From Roseomonas sp. AR75 (GTDB lineage Bacteria; Pseudomonadota; Alphaproteobacteria; Acetobacterales; Acetobacteraceae), in contig NZ_STGB01000001.1 of NCBI RefSeq assembly GCF_005222815.1, positions 62,001 through 126,000 on the forward strand: a stretch of 64,000 nt of DNA, given 5' to 3'. The notes beneath the pieces were generated by a model, which was not told where the DNA came from, searched no databases, and saw only the letters and a program-made list of their open reading frames with translations. A program made the position numbers and the translations under genes. Shown piece by piece: positions 27,860-36,624 of the stretch; the stretch's first letter is position 1; the number at the start of each line of letters is the position of its first letter.

Positions 27860-28169
27860 GGGTTTAATCTTCCCTCTGGTTATCAACCATACGTAGAAGA
27901 AAACCAGGGACGCGCTCGCGCATCAAGAGGTTTGTTCGTGTCCCATTAAGATTTTACGCGCCGAGGTTGATTCCTTCGTCCGGGAATGCGCGCCAGGCCA
28001 CAGAGCTGTGGACTCGTCCATTCCGGCAGGAGCGGACTCACCCTCTGGGATTCCTGGACATACACTCAATATGATTCAGATATTTGGGATGCGTCGCTGA
28101 ACTTCGCTCTCAGGCGCATCCTGTTGCGTCTGCGGCGCCGTGCCGAATGCCGGGTGCGGACGGAAGACG
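27860..28169. other. Gene-free, AT-richer intergenic stretch
   Basis: No credible gene or RNA is seen. The stretch is AT-richer than its surroundings (for example around 27940-27960 and 28055-28090) and probably carries the leftward promoter of the 216-aa gene. Short open frames across it lack ribosome sites and coding character. Confidence 0.5.
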
Positions 28170-28200
28170 AAAAAACCCCGTCCGCTTCCGCGGACGGGGT
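28170..28200 (-). terminator. Rho-independent terminator of gltA
   Basis: On the minus strand CCCCGTCCGC (28199-28190 side), loop GGAA, then GCGGACGGGG is followed by TTTTTT: a perfect 10-bp stem with a U-tract, about 45 bases past the gltA stop. It is the clearest intrinsic terminator in the window. Confidence 0.95.
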
Positions 28201-28243
28201 TGCGAAGGCGGGAACGCCGCCGCCTGGCGGCGGCGGCGGTGGA

Positions 28244-29548
28244 TCAGCGGCGATCGAGCGGCACGTAGTCGCGCTGCGTCGGGCCGGTGTAGATCTGGCG
28301 CGGGCGGCCGATGCGCTGCGACGGATCCTCGATCATCTCCTTCCACTGGCTGACCCAGCCCACCGTGCGCGCCACCGCGAAGATCACGGTGAACATGCTG
28401 GTCGGGATGCCCATCGCCTTCAGGATGATGCCCGAGTAGAAATCCACGTTCGGATAGAGCTTGCGGGAGACGAAGTAGTCGTCTTCCAGCGCCACCTTCT
28501 CCAGCGCCATGGCTAGGTCAAGCAGCGGCTCGTCCTTGATGCCGAGCTCGCTCAGCACCTCATGGCAGCTTTCCTGCATGATCTTCGCGCGCGGGTCGAA
28601 GTTCTTGTAGACCCGGTGGCCGAAGCCCATCAGCTTCACGCCGGAGTTCTTGTCTTTCACCTTCTCGATGAAGGACGGGATGTTGTCCACATGCCCGATC
28701 TCGCCGAGCATCTTCAGCACGGCCTCGTTGGCGCCGCCATGCGCCGGGCCCCACAGCGCCGCGATGCCGGCCGCGATGCAGGCAAAGGGGTTGGCGCCGG
28801 TGGAGCCGGCGAGGCGCACGGTGGAGGTCGAGGCGTTCTGCTCGTGGTCGGCATGCAGGACCAGGATGCGGTCCATCGCCTTCGCCAGCACCGGGGACAC
28901 CTGGTAGGGCTCGGCCGGGACGGCGTTCAGCATGTAGAGGAAGTTGGCCGCGTAATCGAGGTCGTTGCGCGGATACACGAAGGGCTGGCCGAGGGAATAC
29001 TTGTAGGCCATCGCCGCGATGGTCGGCACCTTCGCGATCAGGCGGAAGGCGGCGATCTCGCGCTGGCGCTCGTCGCTCATGTCGATGTTGTCGTGATAGA
29101 AGGCGGCCAGTGCGCCCACCACGCCGCACATGATCGCCATGGGGTGCGCATCGCGGCGGAACCCGTCGTAGAAGCGGCGGATCTGCTCGTGCACCATCGT
29201 ATGGTAGACGACGCCCTTGCGGAATTCCTTGAGCTGCGCCGGGCTCGGCAGGTCGCCGTTCATCAGCAGGTAGCAGATCTCGATGAAGTCGGAATGCTGC
29301 GCGAGCTGCTCGATCGGGTAGCCGCGATACAGCAGCACGCCCTCGTCGCCGTCGATGTAGGTGATCTGGCTTTCGCAGCTTGCCGTCTCGCCATAGCCGG
29401 GATCGAAAGTGAAGACGCCGAGATCGGCGTAGAGCTTGCGGATATCGACGACATCCGGCCCGATCGCGCCCTTCAGCACCGGCAGCTTCGTGCTTCGGTT
29501 TGTTCCGTCGAGCGTGAAGGTGACGGAGCCGTTCGGGGCTGTGGCCAT
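28244..29548 (-). CDS. gltA: Citrate synthase (type II, hexameric)
   Basis: 434 residues, the usual length of Gram-negative type II citrate synthase. It catalyses oxaloacetate + acetyl-CoA to citrate, the first step of the TCA cycle, in the cytoplasm. Catalytic residues are visible: the His in [11 protein letters not shown], the His in [12 protein letters not shown] and the Asp in NVDFYSG. The N-terminal extension ([24 protein letters not shown]) is the regulatory part typical of NADH-sensitive enzymes. GAGGAAG lies six bases before ATG 29548. The gene is monocistronic with its own strong terminator. Confidence 0.97.
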   Translation of the reverse strand: MATAPNGSVTFTLDGTNRSTKLPVLKGAIGPDVVDIRKLYADLGVFTFDPGYGETASCESQITYIDGDEGVLLYRGYPIEQLAQHSDFIEICYLLMNGDLPSPAQLKEFRKGVVYHTMVHEQIRRFYDGFRRDAHPMAIMCGVVGALAAFYHDNIDMSDERQREIAAFRLIAKVPTIAAMAYKYSLGQPFVYPRNDLDYAANFLYMLNAVPAEPYQVSPVLAKAMDRILVLHADHEQNASTSTVRLAGSTGANPFACIAAGIAALWGPAHGGANEAVLKMLGEIGHVDNIPSFIEKVKDKNSGVKLMGFGHRVYKNFDPRAKIMQESCHEVLSELGIKDEPLLDLAMALEKVALEDDYFVSRKLYPNVDFYSGIILKAMGIPTSMFTVIFAVARTVGWVSQWKEMIEDPSQRIGRPRQIYTGPTQRDYVPLDRR

Positions 29549-29667
29549 GGTTTGCTTCCTCAAGGGCCGGAGCGTGTTTCGCCGGCGGCGCCGCGCCACG
29601 ATCGCGATCGCGGCACCGTTATGGTGCGGCGCAATGTAGGGGTGGGCCCGTCCGCTTGGCAACGTGC

Positions 29668-29683
29668 CCCGGGTGCGCCCGGG
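29668..29683. terminator. Weak stem-loop after the nuclease gene
   Basis: CCCGGG-TGCG-CCCGGG lies about 35 bases beyond the nuclease stop, with partial extension of the stem. No T-run follows on the minus strand, so this is only a possible terminator. Confidence 0.3.
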
Positions 29684-29717
29684 CAAGCATATTGCCGTGC
29701 TCGGATCGGCGCGCCAT

Positions 29718-30281
29718 TCAATCCCGGCGGCGCCAGGTCTCCGGCCGCGTGAAGCCGCCGGCCCAGAGCCCGCGCGCGGCGCGGCGTGCCGCTGCCTCCT
29801 TGGCGAGAAGGTCGGCGTCGTCGGCGCCGGCAAGCGCCCAGCCGGCGGTCACCAGGCCTTCGTTCAATTCCGCGCCGCCGGCGCTGCACAGGCCGAGGCC
29901 CCGGCCGAAGCGGTCACGACCGGCCACCAGGCAGACCACGGAGCGGCCGTTGACCAGGCGCGACAGCGCTTCCGCCGCGCCGGCGCCGCAATCGAAGCGG
30001 CGGCCGGTCTCATCGGCGCAGATCTCGCCGCGCTCCGGTGCGTCGAGGCCCGCCAGGCGCACCGTGCGATCGCCAAGGCGCAGCGTCTCCCCATCCACCA
30101 CGCGCACTTCCGCGGCGAGCGCCGACCAGTCCTGCTCGCGCGGCGCGGAGCCCATCAGCGCGGGCGGCAGGCCGATGCCCGAAAGCAGGCCGCCCAGCAC
30201 CACCACCCCCGCGACGAGGAAGGGCGTGCGCCAGCGGCGTGGCGAGGGGGCGGGGCGGAAGATGCGGCGTGGGCGTTGCAC
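29718..30281 (-). CDS. Membrane-anchored thermonuclease-like (SNase/TNase) protein
   Basis: 187 residues. A basic N-terminus and a hydrophobic helix (about 20-38) suggest an uncleaved anchor with the catalytic domain outside the cytoplasm. The SNase fold shows VVDGETLRL (61-69), the [12 protein letters not shown] block (75-86) that supplies the active-site Arg and Glu, and [12 protein letters not shown] (121-132) with the second Arg. Extra cysteines (88, 98, 117, 132) may form disulfides. Such proteins cleave DNA or RNA with calcium, but short bacterial versions are often of unknown role. It is a lone gene between citrate synthase and the CHAD protein. Confidence 0.85.
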   Translation of the reverse strand: MQRPRRIFRPAPSPRRWRTPFLVAGVVVLGGLLSGIGLPPALMGSAPREQDWSALAAEVRVVDGETLRLGDRTVRLAGLDAPERGEICADETGRRFDCGAGAAEALSRLVNGRSVVCLVAGRDRFGRGLGLCSAGGAELNEGLVTAGWALAGADDADLLAKEAAARRAARGLWAGGFTRPETWRRRD

Positions 30282-30363
30282 GGTACCGGCAATAAAACGC
30301 GATGGCCTACGCCTAACCCGAGCAGGGCGAGGCTTGCAAGCCCCAGTTCAACTTATACGACAA

Positions 30364-30383
30364 GTAAAGAACTTGGTCTTTAC
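30364..30383 (-). terminator. AT-rich hairpin abutting the CHAD stop codon
   Basis: GTAAAGA (30364-30370) and TCTTTAC (30377-30383) form a perfect 7-bp stem with a 6-base loop, beginning in the stop codon of the CHAD gene and followed on the minus strand by TTGTCG. It is unusually AT-rich for this genome. It may be a terminator or an operator for the nuclease gene upstream. Confidence 0.4.
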
Positions 30384-31888
30384 TATTGATTCCAGTAGAT
30401 TCCGCCCACCAGCAACGCATCCCAGGCCTTCGCGGCCTGCTTGCGTGCCCGCCGCGCCTTCGCGAGCGACCACCCCTCCGCGACACCGGTCGCCCAGGCC
30501 AGTTTCCCGCCCCCATTGGCCGCCAGGCTGCTCATCAGGCCGTGCGCCACCACTGCGTCATTCGCCAGCCCGAAGGCGTCCTGCACCTTGGACAGCCGGG
30601 AGAGGAAGCGCCGCGCCTTCCTGCGCCCCCAGAGCGGCGCGAAGAGCTCCGCCGCATAGCGCATGCGCTTGGCCTCGATGCGGAGCGCATGGAACTCGGC
30701 ATCAGGGAGTGCGGCGATCTCCGGTCCGGCGCGCTCCAGGCGCTTCCAGCGCTTGTCGAGAACGCCCGCGGCGAAGTCCGGCAGGTTCAGGTCGCGCCGG
30801 TCCGGCTCGGGCGCGGCGGTGTCGGCCCGCCATGGCCGGCTGACCGCGAGCGCCACGGCCGCCCAGGCGATCCGGCGCAGCGCGGCCCCGTCCAGCGCCG
30901 GCCTGAGGGCCGCATAGGCGGCTTCCCGCCGGTCCCGTCCGGCGCGCAGCAACGCGGCGATGCGCGGCTCCTCCGGCAGGGCGGCGGCGAGGTCGGCGCC
31001 AAGGCCACCGAGCCAGACATCCCAATCCCGCGCCGGGCCGAGCAACTGCGCCAGCGCCTTCAGCCCGGCATCGAAGTCCCGCAGGGCGGCGCCGTCGCAG
31101 GCCGGACGGAAGACCCGCAGCAGCGAGCGCAGCCGGCGCATCGCGACGCGCATCTGGTGGACGCCCTCCGGCGTGGTCCCGGCATGCGCGGCCGGGGCGT
31201 GCCAGAGCAGCACCTCCGTCAGGTGGCCAAGCGCCAGCACCAGCGCCTGCTCGACGTCCAGTGCCGGATCCAGCACGGGCGGCCCCAGCCGTCGCGGGCG
31301 CAGCGGCTCGGCGCGCATGAGCGCCCGCGCTTCCTCGGCCAGGGCGGCGCGGGGCGGCAACAGGGGCAGGCTCTCGGCAAGGGTCTGAACGGTTTCCAGC
31401 ACCGCCTCGCGCGGGCCGGCGAAAGTGAGGCGGGCTGCCGGCCGTTCCTCGGTCACGCTGCGCAGGCGGCCCTTCAGCAGCGTCGCCTCCACGCCGTTGC
31501 CCAGCGCGAAGGCGGTGACCGTGCCGGCGAAGCCCGCGATGGGCAGCAGCGCTGCTTCGCCCGCTTCGTCCGGCATCTCCCCGGCGGCCAGGCTGCGGAC
31601 GAGCGGGGCTGGCGTGCCGGGCAGCCAGGTCGCGTCGGCCTCGGGGATCACCTGCAGCAGGCGGCGCGCCCCCCGGCGCGGCTGTTCCAGCGCCAGGCCG
31701 CGCGCGGCAAGGTCGCCATCGGCGGTATCGAGCCAGGTGAGGCCGATCGGCCGTCCGCGGCCCCGGCCCTGCCGGCGGTCCGCCAGCGCGCCCTTGCGGG
31801 ACAGCGTCTCCGCCGCTGCCGGGGGCAGGCTGGCCTCGATGGTGAGGGTTCCTTCCGGCGAGGCCGCGGCGGGCGGTTCTTCGCTCAG
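30383..31888 (-). CDS. CYTH-CHAD domain protein (apparent CTG start)
   Basis: About 501 residues. The N-terminal half (about 12-200) has the shape of a CYTH/triphosphate-tunnel domain, but the ExExK motif is degenerate (TIEAS), so hydrolase activity is doubtful. The C-terminal half (about 215-500) is a CHAD domain with HQMRVAMRRLRSLLRVFRP and LRIEAKRMRYAAELF, the conserved basic helices that bind polyphosphate. No ATG, GTG or TTG lies near the domain start. CTG 31888 overlaps the sixA stop as CTGA and has GGAGG seven bases upstream, so it is the probable start. The gene is coupled to sixA, and a polyphosphate kinase lies 4 kb away. Confidence 0.82.
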   Translation of the reverse strand: MSEEPPAAASPEGTLTIEASLPPAAAETLSRKGALADRRQGRGRGRPIGLTWLDTADGDLAARGLALEQPRRGARRLLQVIPEADATWLPGTPAPLVRSLAAGEMPDEAGEAALLPIAGFAGTVTAFALGNGVEATLLKGRLRSVTEERPAARLTFAGPREAVLETVQTLAESLPLLPPRAALAEEARALMRAEPLRPRRLGPPVLDPALDVEQALVLALGHLTEVLLWHAPAAHAGTTPEGVHQMRVAMRRLRSLLRVFRPACDGAALRDFDAGLKALAQLLGPARDWDVWLGGLGADLAAALPEEPRIAALLRAGRDRREAAYAALRPALDGAALRRIAWAAVALAVSRPWRADTAAPEPDRRDLNLPDFAAGVLDKRWKRLERAGPEIAALPDAEFHALRIEAKRMRYAAELFAPLWGRRKARRFLSRLSKVQDAFGLANDAVVAHGLMSSLAANGGGKLAWATGVAEGWSLAKARRARKQAAKAWDALLVGGIYWNQ

Positions 31889-32442
31889 CTTGCCGCCTCC
31901 GTCGAATCGCCAGCCTCGGCGGCCGGCAGGTCCGCCGGAGCCAGGATGCGCACCAGCCTGGCGCCGCCCGCTTCCAGCAGGCGCCAGGACAGGGCGATGC
32001 TGAACTCGGTCAGCGTTGCGGTGGGGTAGGCGAGGGCGAGGCGCGCGGCCATCGGGCCACCGCTGGCCATGCCGGCCGGCCCGACCAGCGCCATGGCGAG
32101 CTCGTGCAGCCCGGGATTGTGGCCGACCAGCAGCACGCTCCGCGCGGTGTCGCGCACGCCGCGCAGCGTCTCCAGCAGGGTCTGCCAGGGCGCGAGGTAG
32201 AGCGCGTCCATCGGCTCGATCAGCGGCGGGCCGTCGAGCGGTCCGATCGCTTCCAGCGTCTGCAGGGTGCGCCGCGCCGAGGACACCAGCACGACATCCG
32301 GCGCGAGGCCGAGCTCGCGCATGGCGTCGGCCATCGCGGCGGCGTTGCGGCGGCCGCGGGCGTTGATCGGCCGTGCGTGGTCCGGCAGGCGCGGATCGTC
32401 CCAGGAGGACTTGGCGTGCCGCAGCAGCAGCAATTGTCGCAT
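31885..32442 (-). CDS. sixA: Phosphohistidine phosphatase SixA
   Basis: 185 residues of the histidine-phosphatase (RHG-like) superfamily. It has LLLLRHAKSSW (Arg8, His9), VLVSSARRTLQTLEAI and the second catalytic His in LLVGHNPGLHELA. SixA removes phosphate from histidine on signalling or PTS-type proteins. It is translationally coupled to the CYTH-CHAD gene through a 4-base overlap, a pairing that may tie it to phosphate or polyphosphate metabolism (inference). The gene reads leftward, divergent from the SDR at 32547. Confidence 0.9.
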   Translation of the reverse strand: MRQLLLLRHAKSSWDDPRLPDHARPINARGRRNAAAMADAMRELGLAPDVVLVSSARRTLQTLEAIGPLDGPPLIEPMDALYLAPWQTLLETLRGVRDTARSVLLVGHNPGLHELAMALVGPAGMASGGPMAARLALAYPTATLTEFSIALSWRLLEAGGARLVRILAPADLPAAEAGDSTEAAS

Positions 32443-32546
32443 GGGCCGGCATCCTAAGCACGGTCGCGCGCCGCTGTCTGCCTCGGCGGGGTTTGCGTCG
32501 CGCGCAACGCCCCCATCTGCCGCCGGCCGGAACGGGAAGGGGTCGC

Positions 32547-33269
32547 ATGGCGGGACGGGTGCTGGTGTTCGGGGCGACGGGCGGGATCGGCGCGGCGCTG
32601 TCGCGGCGGCTGGCGGCGCGCGGGGCGGAGCCCATGCTGGTGGCGCGGGATGCCGGCCGGCTGCGGGCGCTGGGAGAGGCGATCGGCGCCCCCTGGCAGG
32701 CGGCGGATGTGACCGATGCGGCGGCGCTGCGCGCGGTGGCGGCGGCGGCCGGCGCGCCCCTGGCGGGGCTAGCCTTCTGCGTCGGCTCCATCCTGCTCAA
32801 GCCGCTGGCGCGGCTCGCCGAGGCGGATTTCGCCGAAACCTTCCGGCTGAACGCGCTGGCCCCGGCGATGGCGGTGCAGGCCGCGCTGCCGGCGCTGACG
32901 GCGGGGAAGGCCAGCGTGGTGCTGTTCTCCTCGGTCGCCGCGCGGCGGGGCTTCGCCAACCACGCCGCCATCGGCGCGGCCAAGGCGGCGGTGGAGGGGC
33001 TCGCGGTCTCCCTGGCGGCGGAACTGGCGCCGCAGATCCGCGTGAACGTCGTCGCGCCGAGCCTGACGAAAACGCAACTCGCCGAGCCCTTGACCCGCAG
33101 CCCGCAGATGGCCGAGGCCATCGCGAAGCAGCATCCCCTGCAGCGCCTGGGCGAGGCGGAGGATGCGGCGTCCCTGGCCGATTTCCTGCTCTCCGACGCG
33201 GCGGGCTGGATCACCGGGCAGGTCATCGGGGTCGATGGCGGGCGCGGGGCGCTCGCCGGGAAAGGGTGA
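32547..33269 (+). CDS. Atypical short-chain dehydrogenase/reductase
   Basis: 240 residues with a Rossmann fold. GATGGIGAAL near the N-terminus binds the cofactor, and the C-terminal GQVIGVDGG is typical of SDRs. The catalytic Ser region is present (FSSVAARRG), but four residues before the catalytic Lys (IGAAKAAVEGL) there is Ile instead of Tyr, so the classic Tyr-x3-Lys is broken. The protein may be non-catalytic or use another residue. It is first in a row of SDR - DUF6134 - (6-4) photolyase, with a four-base gap to the next gene, so a light- or oxidative-stress setting is likely (inference). Confidence 0.85.
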   Translation: MAGRVLVFGATGGIGAALSRRLAARGAEPMLVARDAGRLRALGEAIGAPWQAADVTDAAALRAVAAAAGAPLAGLAFCVGSILLKPLARLAEADFAETFRLNALAPAMAVQAALPALTAGKASVVLFSSVAARRGFANHAAIGAAKAAVEGLAVSLAAELAPQIRVNVVAPSLTKTQLAEPLTRSPQMAEAIAKQHPLQRLGEAEDAASLADFLLSDAAGWITGQVIGVDGGRGALAGKG

Positions 33270-33273
33270 TCGC

Positions 33274-33882
33274 ATGCTGCCACGCCGTCCGCTGCTCGGG
33301 CTTGCGCTACTGCCGCTGCTGGGCGGGGCCGCGCGGGCGGCGCCTGCGAACCTGGCCTTCAAGGTGATCCGCGAGGGGAAGGAGGTCGGCACGCATCGCG
33401 TGACCTTCCGCGAGGAAGGCGGGTTGCTGCGTGCCCGCAGCGAGGTGCGCATCACCGTGACGCTCGCCGGCTTCACCGTGTTCCGCTACGCGCACGAGAC
33501 CGAGGAGGCCTGGCAGGGCGAGCGGCTGGTCGGGCTGGCTAGCCGGCTCGAGAAGAACGGCCGGCAGAGCGGCTGCGAGGTGCGCGCCGAGGGCGACGGG
33601 CTGCGGCTGCGCGGCACGGCCGGCAACTTCCTGCTTCCGGCGCAGGCGGCGCCGCTGACCTGGTGGCGCGCGGCGAATTTCACCCCCGGCGTGCCGCTGT
33701 TCGACCCTCGCGAGGGACGGCCCGTGGAGCCGCGGCTGGAGCGCCGGCCCGAGGCAGGCGGGCAGCGCGTGACGCTGGTCGGCGGCGAGGGCGCGGTGAT
33801 CGTCTATGACGCGCGCGCCACCTGGGTGGGCTTCGAGACCACCGGCGAGGATGGCAGCGCGATCCGGTATGCGCGGGGGTAG
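33274..33882 (+). CDS. Exported DUF6134-like protein
   Basis: 202 residues with a signal peptide (LLGLALLPLLGGAARAA). The mature part is beta-rich: FKVIREGKEVGTHRVTF, then VRITVTLAGFTVFRYAHETEEAW, resembling DUF6134 and related lipid-binding beta-barrels of the YceI/DUF3108 kind. The gene lies four bases after the SDR and overlaps the photolyase start by 14 bases, so the three are probably one transcript. The function is unknown; a lipophilic ligand is possible from the fold alone. Confidence 0.7.
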   Translation: MLPRRPLLGLALLPLLGGAARAAPANLAFKVIREGKEVGTHRVTFREEGGLLRARSEVRITVTLAGFTVFRYAHETEEAWQGERLVGLASRLEKNGRQSGCEVRAEGDGLRLRGTAGNFLLPAQAAPLTWWRAANFTPGVPLFDPREGRPVEPRLERRPEAGGQRVTLVGGEGAVIVYDARATWVGFETTGEDGSAIRYARG

Positions 33883-35470
33883 CGCGCGCGGCGCGCCGCG
33901 CGAGGCCGCCGGGCCGAACCTTCGCGTGGTGCTCGGCGACCAGTGCTCGGACACGCTGAGCGCGCTGGACGGGCTCGGTCCGGACGACGTCGTGCTGATG
34001 GCGGAGGTGCGCGCAGAGTGCACCTATGTGCGCCACCACAAGCAGAAGATCGCGCTCGTCCTCTCCGCCATGCGCCACTTCGCCGCCAGGCTGCGCCAGC
34101 GCGGCGTGACGGTGGACTACGTGACGCTCGACGACCCCGCCAACACCCACACGCTCGCCGGCGAGGTGGCGCGGGCGGCTGGGCGCCATCGTGCGGCGTG
34201 CATCCTCTGCACCCATCCCGGCGAATGGCGCGTGCTGCAGGACATGCGCGGCTGGGGCGAGGCGACGGGACTGCCGGTGGAGATCCGCGAGGATAGGCGC
34301 TTCGTCTGCACGCTCGACCGGTTCCGCGCCTGGGCCGGCACGCGCAAGCAACTCCGGATGGAGTTCTTCTATCGCGAGATGCGGCGCGCTACCGGGCTGC
34401 TGATGGAGGCGCCGGACCAGCCCGTGGGCGGGCAGTGGAACTTCGACCAGGACAACCGAGAGCGCCTGGCCAAGGGCGTCGTGCCGCCTGCGCCCCTGCG
34501 CTTCCCGCCCGACGCGGAGACGCAGGCGGTGATGGCGCTGGTCGCGCGCGAATTCCCTGACCATTTCGGCACGCTCGATGCCTTCGGCTGGCCGGTGACG
34601 GCGGAGGATGCGGCTGCGGCGCTCGAGGATTTCGTCGCGCACCGGCTGCCGGATTTCGGCACCTACCAGGACGCCATGGCGGAAGGCGAGCCGACGCTGT
34701 TCCACGCGCTGATCGCCGCGGCGCTGAATGTCGGCATCCTCGATCCGCGCGACGCCTGCGCGGCGGCGGAACGCGCCTGGCGTGCCGGCGAAGCACCGCT
34801 GAACGCCGTGGAGGGATTCATCCGCCAGATCCTCGGCTGGCGGGAATATGTCCGCGGCGTGTACTGGCTGCGCATGCCGGAATACCGCGCGACGAACGCG
34901 CTGGAGGCGCGGCGACGGTTGCCCTGGTTCTACTGGTCGGGCGAGACGGAAATGGCCTGCCTGCGCGCGGCGATCACCCAGACCCGCGACCTGGCCTATG
35001 CGCACCACATCCAGCGGCTGATGGTCACCGGCAATTTCGCGCTGCTCGCCGGGCTCGATCCGGCCGAGGTGAACGAGTGGTACATGGTGGTCTATGCCGA
35101 TGCATACGAATGGGTGGAACTGCCCAATACCCATGGCATGGCGCTTCATGCCGATGGCGGGGTGATGGCGTCGAAGCCCTATGCGGCGTCCGGCGCCTAC
35201 ATCAACCGCATGTCAGACCATTGCCGCGGCTGCGCCTTCGACGTGAAGGCCGCGACCGGTGCGCGCGCCTGCCCGTTCAACTTCCTCTACTGGGATTTCG
35301 TCGCGCGCCATGCGGAGCGTCTCGGGAAGAATCCCCGCATGGCGATGCCGCTGCGCACGCTGGCACGGATGGACCCGCAGAAGGTCCGGGCCATGCGCGA
35401 CCAGGCGCGGTCGTTTCTCGACGCGCTTGAGACGGGCGCCGCGCCAGCGGGGCAGGGGCGGTTGTTGTAG
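33869..35470 (+). CDS. Iron-sulfur bacterial cryptochrome/(6-4) photolyase
   Basis: 533 residues. An N-terminal alpha/beta domain (RVVLGDQCSDTL...) is followed by an all-helical FAD domain with QTRDLAYAHHIQRLMVTGNF (read in parts) and VNEWYMVVYADAYEWVE. Cys364, Cys452, Cys455 and Cys468 have spacings 88, 3 and 13, identical to the 4Fe-4S ligands of Agrobacterium PhrB (350, 438, 441, 454, from memory). These enzymes repair (6-4) photoproducts with light, using FAD and a lumazine-type antenna. ATG 33869 overlaps the DUF6134 stop. A second, CPD-type photolyase lies 2 kb away. Confidence 0.93.
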   Translation: MRGGSARGAPREAAGPNLRVVLGDQCSDTLSALDGLGPDDVVLMAEVRAECTYVRHHKQKIALVLSAMRHFAARLRQRGVTVDYVTLDDPANTHTLAGEVARAAGRHRAACILCTHPGEWRVLQDMRGWGEATGLPVEIREDRRFVCTLDRFRAWAGTRKQLRMEFFYREMRRATGLLMEAPDQPVGGQWNFDQDNRERLAKGVVPPAPLRFPPDAETQAVMALVAREFPDHFGTLDAFGWPVTAEDAAAALEDFVAHRLPDFGTYQDAMAEGEPTLFHALIAAALNVGILDPRDACAAAERAWRAGEAPLNAVEGFIRQILGWREYVRGVYWLRMPEYRATNALEARRRLPWFYWSGETEMACLRAAITQTRDLAYAHHIQRLMVTGNFALLAGLDPAEVNEWYMVVYADAYEWVELPNTHGMALHADGGVMASKPYAASGAYINRMSDHCRGCAFDVKAATGARACPFNFLYWDFVARHAERLGKNPRMAMPLRTLARMDPQKVRAMRDQARSFLDALETGAAPAGQGRLL

Positions 35471-35479
35471 GGGAAGGAG

Positions 35480-35507
35480 CCCTCTCCCCCATAAGCGGGG
35501 GAGAGGG
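35480..35507. terminator. Bidirectional stem-loop between photolyase and PPK2
   Basis: CCCTCTCCCCC (35480-35490), loop ATAAGC, GGGGGAGAGGG (35497-35507): an 11-bp perfect stem between two convergent genes. It could end both transcripts, although no strong T-run follows. Confidence 0.6.
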
Positions 35508-35538
35508 CGGTGCCGGGGCGCTTCGCGGCCTCTTGAAC

Positions 35539-36528
35539 TCAGCCCCGCGCGCGCCGCTGCTCGGGATGCAGCGCGGCGCCCAGGATATGCGTGCTTTTCC
35601 CGATCACATGCGCCGCGCCGCCGACGATCAGCGGATCGGGCGCATGCACCACATGCTCGTCCTTGCCGGGATAGGGCAGGGTGCTGAGGAAGTGGCGCAT
35701 CGCTTCCAGCCGCGCGCGGCGCTTGTCGTTGGACTTCACGATGGCCCAGGGCGCGTCGGCGGTGTCGGTGTAGAAGAACATCGCCTCCTTCGCCTCGGTG
35801 TAGTCGTCCCACTTGTCGAGGCTCGCCTTGTCGATCGGCGAGAGCTTCCACTGCTTCAACGGGTCGGTCTCCCGCGCCTCGAACCGGCGATGCTGCTCGT
35901 CGCGGGTCACGCTGAACCAGAACTTGAACAGGCGGATGCCGGAGCGGACGAGCATGCGCTCGAGATCCGGCGCCTGGCGCATGAATTCCAGGTAGTCGGC
36001 CGGGGTGCAGAAGCCCATCACGCGCTCCACGCCGGCGCGGTTGTACCAGGAGCGGTCGAAGAAGACCATTTCGCCGGCGGCCGGCAGATGTTCGATATAG
36101 CGCTGGAAATACCACTGCGTGCGCTCGCGCTCGCTCGGTTTCTCCAGGGCCACGACGCGGGCGCCGCGCGGGTTCAGGTGCTCCATGAAGCGCTTGATGG
36201 TGCCGCCCTTGCCGGCGGCGTCGCGACCCTCGAACAGGATCACCACGCGCTCGCCGGCGTTCTTCACCCAGGCCTGCGCCTTCAGCAGCTCGACCTGAAG
36301 CGGCGTGACGCGCTGCAGGTAGTCCTTTTCGGTCAGCCGCGTGGCATAGGGATACTCGCCGGTCTCGAAGCTGCGGCGCACCGTTTCCGGGTCGTGGCGC
36401 ATGGCGGCGGCGCGGGTCGCGCGGTGCAACTCTGCCGCGGCGCCGCCGATGCTGCGCGCGCCTTGCGGCGCGCTGTCCGGCGCGGCCGCGGCGTCCGGCG
36501 GACGGGCGATGTCATCTTGCATGCACAT
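35539..36528 (-). CDS. ppk2: Polyphosphate kinase 2
   Basis: 329 residues. Walker A is GRDAAGKGG (101-109). The PPK2 signature DRSWYNRAG is at 158-166 after MVFF, and a lid with KPSERERTQWYFQRY lies between. PPK2 transfers phosphate between polyphosphate and nucleotides, mostly making GTP or ATP from polyphosphate. The N-terminal 50 residues are low-complexity. Start ATG 36528 could also be ATG 36522. An FNR-type dyad lies 54 bases upstream. With the CHAD protein it points to a polyphosphate theme in this region. Confidence 0.94.
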   Translation of the reverse strand: MCMQDDIARPPDAAAAPDSAPQGARSIGGAAAELHRATRAAAMRHDPETVRRSFETGEYPYATRLTEKDYLQRVTPLQVELLKAQAWVKNAGERVVILFEGRDAAGKGGTIKRFMEHLNPRGARVVALEKPSERERTQWYFQRYIEHLPAAGEMVFFDRSWYNRAGVERVMGFCTPADYLEFMRQAPDLERMLVRSGIRLFKFWFSVTRDEQHRRFEARETDPLKQWKLSPIDKASLDKWDDYTEAKEAMFFYTDTADAPWAIVKSNDKRRARLEAMRHFLSTLPYPGKDEHVVHAPDPLIVGGAAHVIGKSTHILGAALHPEQRRARG

Positions 36529-36581
36529 GCTCCTCGGTCCTGGCGTTGCGGCCAGACTGCACGCACACGCCCTCAGCCGGA

Positions 36582-36595
36582 CTGATTTATGTCAA
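36582..36595 (-). promoter_or_regulatory. FNR/FixK-like site before ppk2
   Basis: On the minus strand TTGACATAAATCAG matches TTGAY-N4-ATCAR of FNR/FixK boxes, eight of ten against the strict consensus. TTGACA could instead be a -35 element, but no good -10 lies 17 bases on. It is 54 bases upstream of ATG 36528. Confidence 0.35.
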
Positions 36596-36624
36596 TCGCG
36601 TGACGGAATTTGCGCCTGGACGGC

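Noticed and set aside
28214..28243. GCCGCCGCC/GGCGGCGGC hairpin as the gltA terminator
   Set aside because: It has no T-run and abuts the stop codon; the stem with six Ts at 28170-28200 is far better.
30383..33283. A single 966-codon protein from the SDR region through the CHAD domain
   Set aside because: Its N-terminal half is antiphase to sixA and antisense to the SDR; only the part after 31888 has family sequence.
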